In this document: piece after piece, positions 1 to 6,224 of the stretch | How the letters are laid out: each line of letters starts with the position of its first letter | Numbering within the stretch: the first letter of the stretch is position 1 | NCBI GenBank assembly: GCA_029266795.1 | Contig: JAQSWE010000061.1 | Location: forward strand, 1-11,149 | DNA from: Alphaproteobacteria bacterium | Lineage (GTDB): Bacteria > Pseudomonadota > Alphaproteobacteria > Micavibrionales > UBA2020 | Direction of reading: 5' to 3' | Length of the DNA: 11,149 nt | Notes under the pieces: generated by a model | Databases searched by the model: none | What the model was told of the DNA's origin: nothing | What the model saw: only the letters and a program-made list of their open reading frames with translations | Made by a program: the position numbers and the translations under genes

Positions 1-47
1 TGCCCGGCATCGGCGACGCCGGCGACCGGATTTTCGGCACCAAATAA
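1..47 (+). CDS. upp: uracil phosphoribosyltransferase, C-terminal end only (5' end outside window)
   Basis: Only the last 14 complete codons and the TAA stop (45-47) are inside the window. They read PGIGDAGDRIFGTK, which matches the very conserved C-terminus of uracil phosphoribosyltransferases (E. coli Upp ends almost identically). The GDAGD segment lies in the uracil-binding part of that enzyme. Upp converts uracil and PRPP to UMP in pyrimidine salvage in the cytoplasm. The stop overlaps the next start as TAATG, so the two genes are probably co-transcribed and translationally coupled. The identification rests on a short but highly diagnostic peptide; nothing can be said about the rest of the protein. 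Confidence 0.85.
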   Translation, partial: PGIGDAGDRIFGTK

Positions 48-1024
48 TGCCGCAGCTGCCACGGCTGAAAAACCTCCGCGCGGTCATTTTCGACCGCGAC
101 GGGACCCTGAATGCGTCGGGGCCGGAAAGCAATGGCGGGTATATCCTTGAGCCTGCGCAGCTTGCTTATCTTCCGGGTGTCGAGGCCGTCCTGAAAGACC
201 TGCATGAACGCGGCGTTCTGCTGTTTGTCTTTACCCAGCAGAATTGCGTGGCCAAGGGCTTGATCGACGAGCGGGGCATCGATGCGCTGCATGACATCAT
301 GCAGACGCAGATTGCCCCCGCCGCTTACAAAGGGTTCTATTTCAACACGCAATCCTCCGCGCAACCCGACTGGAGCAAGCCGGGGCCGGGAATGCTCAAT
401 GCCATACTTGCCACGCATCCGGAACTGAACGCATCCAACTGCCTTGTCGTCGGCGATGCCGTGCGCGATGCAGAATCCGCTGCTGCTGCAGGGCTGCCTT
501 TTGCTTTTGTCGCCAGCGACCAGAAGGACAAGACGGCGGAGGCGCGGAAAGCCGGGCTGCCCTTCTACGACAACCTTGCCACGCTGTTCGATGCGATTGA
601 CGCGCCTGTACCTTATGCGGCGTACGAGATTGATAAATCTTCGCGCGAGATGCTGCTGGAGGCTTTCCCGCCGCGCCATGCCGATGTCATCGCGCATCAC
701 ATCACGGATAAATACGGTGCGACCGAAGCCGATATGCCGCCGATGCCCGCCGAGGTGCGCGTGACAGGCCATCACGACAACGGCGCGCTACAGGTGCTGG
801 TCGTAGAGGTCGATGGCCGGCGTCATCAGGTCGCGCGAGAGGATGAGACACCCCGCTGGTATCACATCACGCTGTCGATTGACCGCGCGCAGGGCGTCGC
901 GCCGAAAAATTCGAATGACCTGCTGCAGGCGATTACGGCGGAGAAGGGCGTGAGCGGGCTCGATAACCTGCCCGAACCGATTCAAATTTCCGTCCTGCCG
1001 CGATTGCTGCTCGACGAATCCTGA
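47..1024 (+). CDS. HAD-family phosphatase fused to a C-terminal domain with two HxT motifs
   Basis: The product has 325 aa. Residues 1-185 are a HAD phosphatase of the HisB-N/GmhB-like type: motif I IFDRDGT (nucleophile Asp16, acid/base Asp18), motif II Thr63 in FTQQN, motif III Lys111 in SKPGPG, and motif IV GDAVRD (Asp137, Asp141). Residues about 200-322 form a second domain with AHHIT (216-220) and YHITLS (272-277), followed by a SNDLL stretch. Two H-h-T motifs resemble the catalytic motifs of 2H phosphoesterases and of the tRNA-ligase cyclic phosphodiesterase domain; HAD domains joined to RNA-repair modules are known. RNA-end processing is therefore a reasonable guess, not a demonstrated role. 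The ATG overlaps the upp stop (TAATG), so translation probably depends on coupling, because no separate Shine-Dalgarno is evident. The HAD assignment is firm; the C-terminal domain assignment is tentative. Confidence 0.8.
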   Translation: MPQLPRLKNLRAVIFDRDGTLNASGPESNGGYILEPAQLAYLPGVEAVLKDLHERGVLLFVFTQQNCVAKGLIDERGIDALHDIMQTQIAPAAYKGFYFNTQSSAQPDWSKPGPGMLNAILATHPELNASNCLVVGDAVRDAESAAAAGLPFAFVASDQKDKTAEARKAGLPFYDNLATLFDAIDAPVPYAAYEIDKSSREMLLEAFPPRHADVIAHHITDKYGATEADMPPMPAEVRVTGHHDNGALQVLVVEVDGRRHQVAREDETPRWYHITLSIDRAQGVAPKNSNDLLQAITAEKGVSGLDNLPEPIQISVLPRLLLDES

Positions 1025-1066
1025 AAATGCCAGCTCATTGAAAACATTGCCGAATACCGTAATATT

Positions 1067-1095
1067 TTGACGGGCAGGATGTGGTACTATAGTAT
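1067..1095 (+). promoter_or_regulatory. sigma70-type promoter for the ankyrin-like gene
   Basis: TTGACG (1067-1072) and TAGTAT (1090-1095) are separated by 17 bp, and the start codon lies about 30 bp downstream. TATAGT (1088-1093, 15-bp spacing) is an overlapping alternative -10. Since the preceding gene ends at 1024, this allows the downstream gene its own transcript. Seen by eye only. Confidence 0.5.
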
Positions 1096-1124
1096 GTAGA
1101 GCATCAGCAACAACACAGCAGGTA

Positions 1125-1925
1125 ATGATGTTCGATAACCTCCGGAATAAGTGGCGCATGGACCGCGAACGCGAAGAACGCAAACAGGCGGTTTACGACA
1201 CGATCAAATCCGGCAGCGAACAACAGGTAAAGGATGCGGTCTCCGCCTTATATACGAAGGACATGGATGACAGCGACAAGGGCTGGGCAATCAAGCTTGC
1301 CATCGACCGCCAGAACGTCGATGTCTTTCGCACACTGATGGCCGTTATCAACAATCCCAACCAGCTGGTGACCTATACCGCCAACAGTTATAGCTATAAA
1401 TTTTCACCCATCGACTATGCGCTGAACGAACGCCGCACGCATGATATCGCGCTGTTCCTTGCGACCGACCCGCGCACGGAGATCGAGGGCAGGATGCTGG
1501 ATGACGCGAAGAAAAACGGCATGCAGGGCGTCGCGTCGATGCTGGCCAAGCGCATCGCGGAAATGCGGCGCGACGAAGCGGACAAGCTGGACCGTGAAGC
1601 TGCGGGCGTGAAACCGGTCGCAGTGACAGCACCCGCAGAGCCCGTCAATGACAGCAACCTGAATCCCGGGGAAAGCTGGGCGCTGATGTCGAAAACCAGC
1701 ATCGCGCATGTGACGTCATCGGAAGCCATCGGCCGCAAGCTGACCGAAATCTTCAATTTCGAAAGCCGCGAACGCGTGCTGATCACCGAAAACCTGAAGA
1801 CCGGCGCGGAAAACATGGGCAAGCCGGAAGCGTTTGACACGCTGACCGAAGGCAGCATCAAGGCAGCCGAAGCCATGCTCAGGCAATTGAACGCCGAGGC
1901 GGGACGGAAGACGTTTACGCTGTAA
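1125..1925 (+). CDS. hypothetical protein with ankyrin-like helical repeats
   Basis: The product has 266 aa, no signal peptide and no membrane segment, so it is probably cytoplasmic. I do not recognise a named family. Residues 1-30 are highly charged and helical. Residues about 50-80 (GWAIKLAIDRQNVDVFRTLM) and 90-145 (SPIDYALNERRTHDIALFL) follow the A-x-x-x-x-x-DI-x-x-L-L rhythm of degenerate ankyrin repeats, suggesting two or three helical hairpins for protein contacts. Residues 140-185 are charged, then Ala/Pro-rich, like a linker. The C-terminal part is again helical with no visible catalytic motif. Two ATG codons lie in tandem (1125 and 1128) behind a weak AGGT, so either may be used. A likely promoter lies at 1067-1095. 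The stop is only 3 bp from the stop of convergent phaC. The coding call is good; the function is unknown. Confidence 0.75.
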   Translation: MMFDNLRNKWRMDREREERKQAVYDTIKSGSEQQVKDAVSALYTKDMDDSDKGWAIKLAIDRQNVDVFRTLMAVINNPNQLVTYTANSYSYKFSPIDYALNERRTHDIALFLATDPRTEIEGRMLDDAKKNGMQGVASMLAKRIAEMRRDEADKLDREAAGVKPVAVTAPAEPVNDSNLNPGESWALMSKTSIAHVTSSEAIGRKLTEIFNFESRERVLITENLKTGAENMGKPEAFDTLTEGSIKAAEAMLRQLNAEAGRKTFTL

Positions 1926-1928
1926 CGC

Positions 1929-2999
1929 TTAGTCGCGTTCGTTCAGCCATTTGCCGATCGACGGCGGCACGAGAGCCTGTGCGGAGCCGGAGACGTAAAT
2001 GCCGATATGGCCGCCTTTGAACGAGACTTCCTGATAATCGGTCGAGCCGACTGCCTTGCCCATCGGCTTCGACGCCGAGGGGGGCACGAGGTGGTCGTCG
2101 AGCGCATAGACGTTCAGGACGGGGCAGGTGATGTTTTTCAGGTCGACAATCTCGCCGCCCAGATCGATGCCGCCCCTCAGCAGCTTGTTGTCCTGATAGC
2201 AGTCTTTCACGAACTGGCGGTAGCATTCGCCGGCCTGGTCGGGGCTGTCGAAAATCCATTTTTCCATCGTCATGAAGTTGCAGACGGATTTCGGATTGTC
2301 GAGGATATCGACCATGTCGATGTATTTCTGCGCGATCAGGCGGTAGGGCTTGAGGTTCAGGAACGTCCAGTTCATCAGGTCGCCGGGGATGTTGCCCATG
2401 CTGTCGACCAGCAGATCGACGTCGATGTGGCGGATCCACTGGCCCAGCATGTTGTCGGGCGTGTGGAAATCGACCGGCGTCACCATGGTAACGAGGTTCT
2501 TCACCTTGTCCTGATGCAGTGAGGTGTAGCAGAGCGAGAACGCGCCGCCCTGGCAGATGCCGAGCAGGTTCACTTGTTCCGAGCCCGCATGTTCGCAAAC
2601 CGCATCGACGCAACGGTCGAGATAGCCGTTGATGTAATCATCCATGGTCAGGAAGCGGTCGGAACGGTCGGGATAGCCCCAATCGATCAGGTAGACATCC
2701 AAACCCTGTTCCATCAGCCCGCGCACGGTCGAGCGGTTTTCCTGCAGATCGGTCATGTAGGGGCGGTTGACGAGCGCGTAGGAAATCAGCATCGGCGTCT
2801 TGTTGGTCGCCGCTTTGCCGTTCGGGTTTTTATAGTGGTACAGCGTCACCTTGTCTTCGGTGTAAATCGCTTCTTTTTCGGTCACGCCGGCGGGCAGGTC
2901 GCCCACGGCGCGCAGGTTTTTCATGCCTTCACCCAGCTTGCGGTTGAAGTTGGTGATTTCCTGGATGATCTGGTCGGGCTTCAGTTGAATGGCGGACAT
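1929..2999 (-). CDS. phaC: class III poly(3-hydroxyalkanoate) synthase, catalytic subunit PhaC
   Basis: The product has 356 aa, the short length typical of class III synthases (class I enzymes are near 590 aa). It is an alpha/beta hydrolase that polymerises (R)-3-hydroxyacyl-CoA, mainly 3-hydroxybutyryl-CoA, into PHA on the granule surface, releasing CoA. The lipase-like box GICQGG carries the nucleophile Cys149. Asp302 in YALDDHLVP and His331 in KGGHIGIY complete the triad at the same numbers as in the Allochromatium vinosum enzyme. LIDWGYPD (104-111) and TPVDFHTPDN (174-183) are further family landmarks. The ATG is 2 bp after the phaE stop, with a strong AGGGAGG (3009-3015) 9 bp upstream, so phaE-phaC is one transcript. 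The 3' end nearly touches the convergent upstream gene. The identification is very secure. Confidence 0.97.
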   Translation of the reverse strand: MSAIQLKPDQIIQEITNFNRKLGEGMKNLRAVGDLPAGVTEKEAIYTEDKVTLYHYKNPNGKAATNKTPMLISYALVNRPYMTDLQENRSTVRGLMEQGLDVYLIDWGYPDRSDRFLTMDDYINGYLDRCVDAVCEHAGSEQVNLLGICQGGAFSLCYTSLHQDKVKNLVTMVTPVDFHTPDNMLGQWIRHIDVDLLVDSMGNIPGDLMNWTFLNLKPYRLIAQKYIDMVDILDNPKSVCNFMTMEKWIFDSPDQAGECYRQFVKDCYQDNKLLRGGIDLGGEIVDLKNITCPVLNVYALDDHLVPPSASKPMGKAVGSTDYQEVSFKGGHIGIYVSGSAQALVPPSIGKWLNERD

Positions 3000-3001
3000 G
3001 A

Positions 3002-4153
3002 TTACTTGCCTCCCTTTTTAGCGGGTTTCTTGGCTTGGCTGGGTGCGCCGGCCGCTTTCGATTTCGGCTTCTTCACGCCGCGGATTTCGTCGACGATCTT
3101 GCGCAGCTCGATGTTGTCGCGGCGCAGCGCGTGCAGGCGCTGGTGCAGGCTGTCAACTTCGGAACGGGTCGGCAGGTTGAACTGGTCGGCGATATCATCG
3201 GTCAGCGTGTTCAGCTGGCCCTTGAACGCCATCAGTGCGTTCACGACTTCGCCATACAGCTTCGTGTATTCGTCCGAGGTCGCGTAACGGGCATAAACGT
3301 CTTCGCAGACATCGACCCATTTCGCGTAGATTTCTTTCAGCGAGGTCAGGGGCGCGTCGCCTTCGGGCGGGTTCGCCACATATTCCTGGAATTTCTGCAC
3401 CGCCTCGATGCCGACCTGCGCCATGCCGGCGTTGTATTTGCGGGTCTGCTGTTCGAATTCTGCATACAGTTTGTACAGCAGGTTCCACGCATCCTGCTTC
3501 TCGCGCGTATAGCCGATGCCGGGCAGCGACGCGTAGAAACCGAAGGGGTCGAAGTTCTGGAAGCTACCAGCACCCTGCACATTGTTCCACGGCTGTGCCG
3601 AGGTCCATGCAGCGGGATTGAAGCCCTGACCGCCGAAGGGGTTGCCGCCGCCGAAGCCTTGGCCAAACTGGCCGAACGGGCCGCCGCTGTTAAACGCCGA
3701 TGCCCAGGCGTTGCCGCCCTTGGCGAAGCTGTCCGTCATGCCCTTCCACGCGTTGGCGGGATCATAGGGCTGGGTGTTGGTTTGCAGCATGCCGAGGAAG
3801 AAGGTTTGCAGACCTTTCAGCCAGTCGCTGGTCATGTCGCCCACCGGCTTGTTCTGGCCCGACCATTGCGCGAATTGCTGCTGCATGTCGAGGAACTGCT
3901 TGCCAGCTTGCGTGAAGAACTGCTGGTACTGGTTGGCGCCGGGCAGGGAGGGGGAGAGGTTTTTCTGCCATTCCTGGAAGAAGCCCGCCCACTGGCCTTG
4001 CGCATCGGTTGCGCTCTTGACCTGCTGGTCGAAAAACGCGCGCTGGTTCTGGAACCAGCTGTCCCAGTTTTGCGTGTTTGCTTCTTTCGGTGCTTCGCCC
4101 GATTTATTGCTGGTTGTGTCGGTCGAGGATTGCGCGGATTTGGTGGCGGCCAT
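3002..4153 (-). CDS. phaE: class III PHA synthase accessory subunit PhaE
   Basis: The product has 383 aa and pairs with PhaC; class III synthases need PhaE for activity and stability. Family signs are PGIGYTREKQ (211-220), the NLPTRSEVDSLHQRLHALRR block (326-345) leading into a C-terminal coiled coil, and the Trp-rich N-terminal region (NWDSWF, 29-34). Residues 157-180 form a Gly/Phe-rich low-complexity stretch. The last 23 residues are rich in Lys, Ala and Pro, resembling the basic tails of other granule proteins. The start is taken at the ATG (4153-4151), which has GGAG 9 bp upstream; an in-frame TTG at 4180 would add nine residues but lacks a good site. phaC follows 2 bp downstream. A promoter with a perfect TATAAT lies at 4201-4230. 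Identification is secure; the Gly/Phe segment is unusual. Confidence 0.93.
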   Translation of the reverse strand: MAATKSAQSSTDTTSNKSGEAPKEANTQNWDSWFQNQRAFFDQQVKSATDAQGQWAGFFQEWQKNLSPSLPGANQYQQFFTQAGKQFLDMQQQFAQWSGQNKPVGDMTSDWLKGLQTFFLGMLQTNTQPYDPANAWKGMTDSFAKGGNAWASAFNSGGPFGQFGQGFGGGNPFGGQGFNPAAWTSAQPWNNVQGAGSFQNFDPFGFYASLPGIGYTREKQDAWNLLYKLYAEFEQQTRKYNAGMAQVGIEAVQKFQEYVANPPEGDAPLTSLKEIYAKWVDVCEDVYARYATSDEYTKLYGEVVNALMAFKGQLNTLTDDIADQFNLPTRSEVDSLHQRLHALRRDNIELRKIVDEIRGVKKPKSKAAGAPSQAKKPAKKGGK

Positions 4154-4162
4154 GAGTGTAAT

Positions 4163-4166
4163 CTCC
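4163..4166 (-). promoter_or_regulatory. ribosome binding site that decides the phaE start
   Basis: On the minus strand GGAG stands 9 bases before the ATG at 4153. This favours that ATG over the in-frame TTG at 4180, which has no purine-rich site at a usable distance. Confidence 0.65.
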
Positions 4167-4200
4167 GGTTTGATGCCCAATAAAAATGATCTGGTATCTG

Positions 4201-4230
4201 ATTATATCATAACATGGTGCGCCGCAACAA
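4201..4230 (-). promoter_or_regulatory. phaEC promoter
   Basis: On the minus strand TTGTTG (4230-4225) is followed after 18 bp by a perfect TATAAT (4206-4201). Transcription would start near 4194, giving a leader of about 40 nt before the phaE ATG. A TGC-GCC-GCA element (4218-4226) lies across the -35 and spacer, where a repressor could block polymerase. Confidence 0.6.
4218..4226. promoter_or_regulatory. candidate PhaR operator in the phaEC promoter
   Basis: TGC-GCC-GCA is an inverted TGC-N3-GCA. PhaR of Paracoccus is reported to bind TGC-rich dyads of the form CTGC-N3/4-GCAG. The outer bases do not match that consensus here (G and A in place of C and G). Support comes from its position on the promoter and from a TGC-N3-GCA on the phasin promoter. 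Confidence 0.35.
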
Positions 4231-4279
4231 AAATCAAGGGGCTGCCTTCGGGAAACCGCGTTTTCATTGGCGAATTCGC

Positions 4280-4308
4280 TTGCCCGTCTGCAGCAAAAAA
4301 GTTATGTT
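4280..4308 (+). promoter_or_regulatory. possible phaB-phaR promoter
   Basis: TTGCCC (4280-4285) and TATGTT (4303-4308) are 17 bp apart; TTATAT (4307-4312) is an alternative -10. GCAGC (4290-4294) and GCTGC (4315-4319) form an inverted pair around the -10. The match is moderate, but a plus-strand promoter is needed here because the gene upstream is divergent. Confidence 0.35.
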
Positions 4309-4332
4309 ATATCCGCTGCCGAAGGACCAAAC

Positions 4333-4354
4333 CGGGCCGTTATTTTGCGGCCCG
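4333..4354 (+). other. 7-bp GC stem-loop in the phaB leader
   Basis: CGGGCCG (4333-4339) pairs perfectly with CGGCCCG (4348-4354) around an 8-nt loop, TTATTTTG. No T-run follows, so it is not a typical terminator. In the untranslated leader of phaB it could stabilise the message or serve as a regulatory structure; its role is unknown. Confidence 0.45.
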
Positions 4355-4422
4355 CGGGCTTTCAGGCAATGAGAGGTTGCTATTGCCGTTTTAATTTCTT
4401 AATTTCAGGGAGCCTTAAACCT

Positions 4423-5235
4423 ATGACCCCGGCCAACGTCATGAAACAAGAATCTGCCCAAAAATCAGTTCAAAATGATACCCCGCCCCATGCGGTGGCT
4501 GTCCCTCGCATCTGCCTCGTCACGGGCGGCACGGGCGGCATCGGCAGCGTGATCTGCCAGCGCCTCGCCAAGGCCGGCCATGTGGTCGCCACCACCTACC
4601 GGAACGAGGAAAAGGCCAAGGCTTGGAAGGCCGACATGGCCAAAGAAGGCTACACCTTCCACATTTACAAGTGCGACGTGGCGAATTTCGAAGATACCGG
4701 TAAATGCATCAAGGCGATCGTGGCCGATCTCGGCCCCATCACGGTGCTGGTTAACAATGCGGGCATCACCCGCGATAGCACGCTCCGCAAAATGACCATC
4801 GACCAGTGGCGCGACGTGATTTCCAACGATTTGGACAGCGTTTTCAACGTGACCCGCCCCGTGCTGGATTACATGCTGGAAAGCAATTTCGGCCGCATCA
4901 TCAACATCTCCTCGATCAACGGCCAAAAGGGCCAGTTCGGCCAAGCCAACTATGCAGCGGCCAAGGCCGGCATGCACGGCTTCACCAAGGCGCTGGCGCA
5001 GGAAGTGGCTAAAAAAGGCATCACCGTCAACACGATCTCGCCCGGTTATATCGACACCGACATGATCCAGGCGGTTCCCGAAAACGTGCGCCAGAGCATC
5101 GTGGCGCAGATCCCCGTCGGCCGCTTCGGCAAGCCCGAAGACGTGGCGCATGTGGTGTCGTTCCTGATGCAAGACGAGTCCGGTTTCATCACCGGCGCAA
5201 ACCTGGCCACCAATGGCGGCCATTTTATGGATTAA
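4423..5235 (+). CDS. phaB: acetoacetyl-CoA reductase PhaB (first copy)
   Basis: The product has 270 aa and is a short-chain dehydrogenase that reduces acetoacetyl-CoA to (R)-3-hydroxybutyryl-CoA, the monomer for PhaC. The Rossmann motif is TGGTGGIG (34-41), the structural motif is NNAG (111-114), and the catalytic residues are Ser164, Tyr177 and Lys181. The INGQKGQFGQANY stretch (165-177) is the PhaB signature and separates it from FabG. Arg60 after the second strand (TTYRNEEK) could contact the NADPH phosphate. The start at 4423 follows AGGGAG (4407-4412) by 10 bp; the frame stays open upstream to 4267 without a ribosome site. This start gives about 25 extra N-terminal residues compared with Ralstonia PhaB. 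phaR follows after 27 bp in the same operon. Confidence 0.93.
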   Translation: MTPANVMKQESAQKSVQNDTPPHAVAVPRICLVTGGTGGIGSVICQRLAKAGHVVATTYRNEEKAKAWKADMAKEGYTFHIYKCDVANFEDTGKCIKAIVADLGPITVLVNNAGITRDSTLRKMTIDQWRDVISNDLDSVFNVTRPVLDYMLESNFGRIINISSINGQKGQFGQANYAAAKAGMHGFTKALAQEVAKKGITVNTISPGYIDTDMIQAVPENVRQSIVAQIPVGRFGKPEDVAHVVSFLMQDESGFITGANLATNGGHFMD

Positions 5236-5262
5236 TGAGTAAGAAGTAGAGGGACGGTACAT

Positions 5263-5769
5263 ATGCGGGTCATCAAGAAATATCCTAATCGCCGTCTCTA
5301 CGACACCGAGAAAAGCTCGTATATTACGCTTGCCGAAGTGCACAAGATCATCAAGTCCGGCAAGGATTTCAAGGTCGTCGATGCCGACAGCGGCGAAGAC
5401 ATTACCCGCTCGATCCTCGTGCAGATCATCATCGATCAGGAAAACGGCGAGACCCCGATTTTCACGACCGATATGCTGACGAAGTTCATCCGCTTCTACG
5501 ACGACGCGGCGCAGAACCTGTTCGGCGAATTCCTCGAAAAAAACATGCAGATGTTCACCGAGCAGCAGAAGAAGTTTCAGGAGCAAATGGTCGGCGGCAT
5601 CATCGACAACCCCGTCACCCGCATCGTGCAGGAAACGACCGAACGCAACCTGATGTTCTGGCAGGATATGCAGCAAAAATTCCTCGACATCGCAACGGCC
5701 GGCATCCGCAACCCCGCCCCGCCCGCGACGGAAGACGACGAGCCGAAGTCCAAGAAGAAGCGTAAGTAA
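5263..5769 (+). CDS. phaR: PHA synthesis repressor PhaR
   Basis: The product has 168 aa. The N-terminal block KKYPNRRLYDTEKSSYIT (5-22) is the hallmark of the PHB/PHA accumulation regulator DNA-binding domain. Residues about 65-110 (FTTDMLTKFIRFYDD onward) form the helical PHB accumulation regulatory region with phasin-like amphipathic helices. In studied bacteria PhaR represses phasin genes and its own gene, and leaves DNA when it binds nascent PHA granules. The acidic linker EDDE is followed by a basic KSKKKRK tail. GAGGGA (5249-5254) lies 8 bp before the ATG. It is the second gene after phaB. Likely targets in this window are the phasin and phaEC promoters. Identification is secure. Confidence 0.95.
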   Translation: MRVIKKYPNRRLYDTEKSSYITLAEVHKIIKSGKDFKVVDADSGEDITRSILVQIIIDQENGETPIFTTDMLTKFIRFYDDAAQNLFGEFLEKNMQMFTEQQKKFQEQMVGGIIDNPVTRIVQETTERNLMFWQDMQQKFLDIATAGIRNPAPPATEDDEPKSKKKRK

Positions 5770-5783
5770 TCATTCATTTAAGT

Positions 5784-5800
5784 CACGTTTTCAGAACGTG
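5784..5800. promoter_or_regulatory. inverted repeat between phaR and arsR (operator or weak stem-loop)
   Basis: CACGTT (5784-5789) and AACGTG (5795-5800) are perfect inverted arms around TTCAG. No T-run follows, so an intrinsic terminator for phaR is unlikely. The repeat ends one base before the arsR -35, a plausible place for a regulator to bind. Which protein binds it, if any, is unknown. Confidence 0.4.
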
Positions 5801-5801
5801 C

Positions 5802-5831
5802 TTGACGAATCTCTAACATTTCCATTATTCT
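5802..5831 (+). promoter_or_regulatory. arsR operon promoter, probably giving a leaderless message
   Basis: TTGACG (5802-5807) and TATTCT (5826-5831) are 18 bp apart. Transcription would start about 7 bp later, at or next to the arsR ATG (5838). There is no Shine-Dalgarno before that ATG. The palindrome TTCTAGAA (5828-5835) overlaps the -10 and is a candidate ArsR operator. Confidence 0.55.
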
Positions 5832-5837
5832 AGAACT

Positions 5838-6224
5838 ATGGACATACAGGAAGCCCTTATCGCCTTTGACGCGCTCTCGCAGGAAACCCGGTTGAAGGTT
5901 TTCCGGCTGCTGGTGGAGCATGGCACGGCGGGCGCACCGGCGGGCAAGCTTAGCGATGCGCTGGGCATTCCCGCCAATACATTGTCGTTCCACCTGTCGC
6001 ATATGACGCATGCGGGGCTGGTGCAGTCGAAGCGGGAGGGGCGGTCGATCATCTACAGCGCGAATTTCCCGTTCTTTACGGGCCTGATCCGTTTCATGGT
6101 CAAGGACTGCTGCAGCGTCGAATTCGCCAGCATCCGCGACGATAAAAACACGGGCTGCAGCGTGATCGAACTGGCGGATTGCTGCCCAGCTCCCCAAACA
6201 AAACAAAAAGGAAAAAAATCATGA
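5838..6224 (+). CDS. arsR: ArsR-family arsenite-responsive repressor
   Basis: The product has 128 aa. A winged helix-turn-helix spans about residues 8-80: LSQETRLKVFRLL opens the domain, NTLSFHLSHMTHAGLV (48-63) holds the recognition helix, and KREGRSIIYS is the wing. ArsR proteins sit on their operator and fall off when As(III) binds thiolates. The usual ELCVCDL site in the recognition helix is absent. Instead Cys91-Cys92 lie after the wing, with Cys107 and Cys115-Cys116 further on, similar in idea to the C-terminal Cys95/96/102 site of AfArsR. No ribosome site precedes the ATG, and a promoter is placed so that the message would be leaderless. The stop overlaps the arsI start by 4 nt (ATGA). 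Family and role are secure; which cysteines bind metal is inferred. Confidence 0.92.
   Translation: MDIQEALIAFDALSQETRLKVFRLLVEHGTAGAPAGKLSDALGIPANTLSFHLSHMTHAGLVQSKREGRSIIYSANFPFFTGLIRFMVKDCCSVEFASIRDDKNTGCSVIELADCCPAPQTKQKGKKS

Noticed and set aside
3035..4183. Long plus-strand open frame opposite phaE
   Set aside because: It is the antisense of a clearly identified PhaE gene, has no recognisable domain and no ribosome site; GC-rich codon bias keeps the opposite strand open.
4267..4422. Upstream extension of the first phaB
   Set aside because: The frame is open, but the region holds the putative promoter and hairpin, has no ribosome site, and the ATG at 4423 has AGGGAG.
4465..5676. Minus-strand open frame of about 400 codons opposite phaB and phaR
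   Set aside because: It spans two well-identified genes and their gap in antisense, with low-complexity His/Val/Asp-rich sequence typical of a shadow frame.
5784..5800. Intrinsic terminator for phaR
   Set aside because: The inverted repeat is only 6 bp per arm and no T-run follows; it is listed instead as a possible operator or stem-loop.
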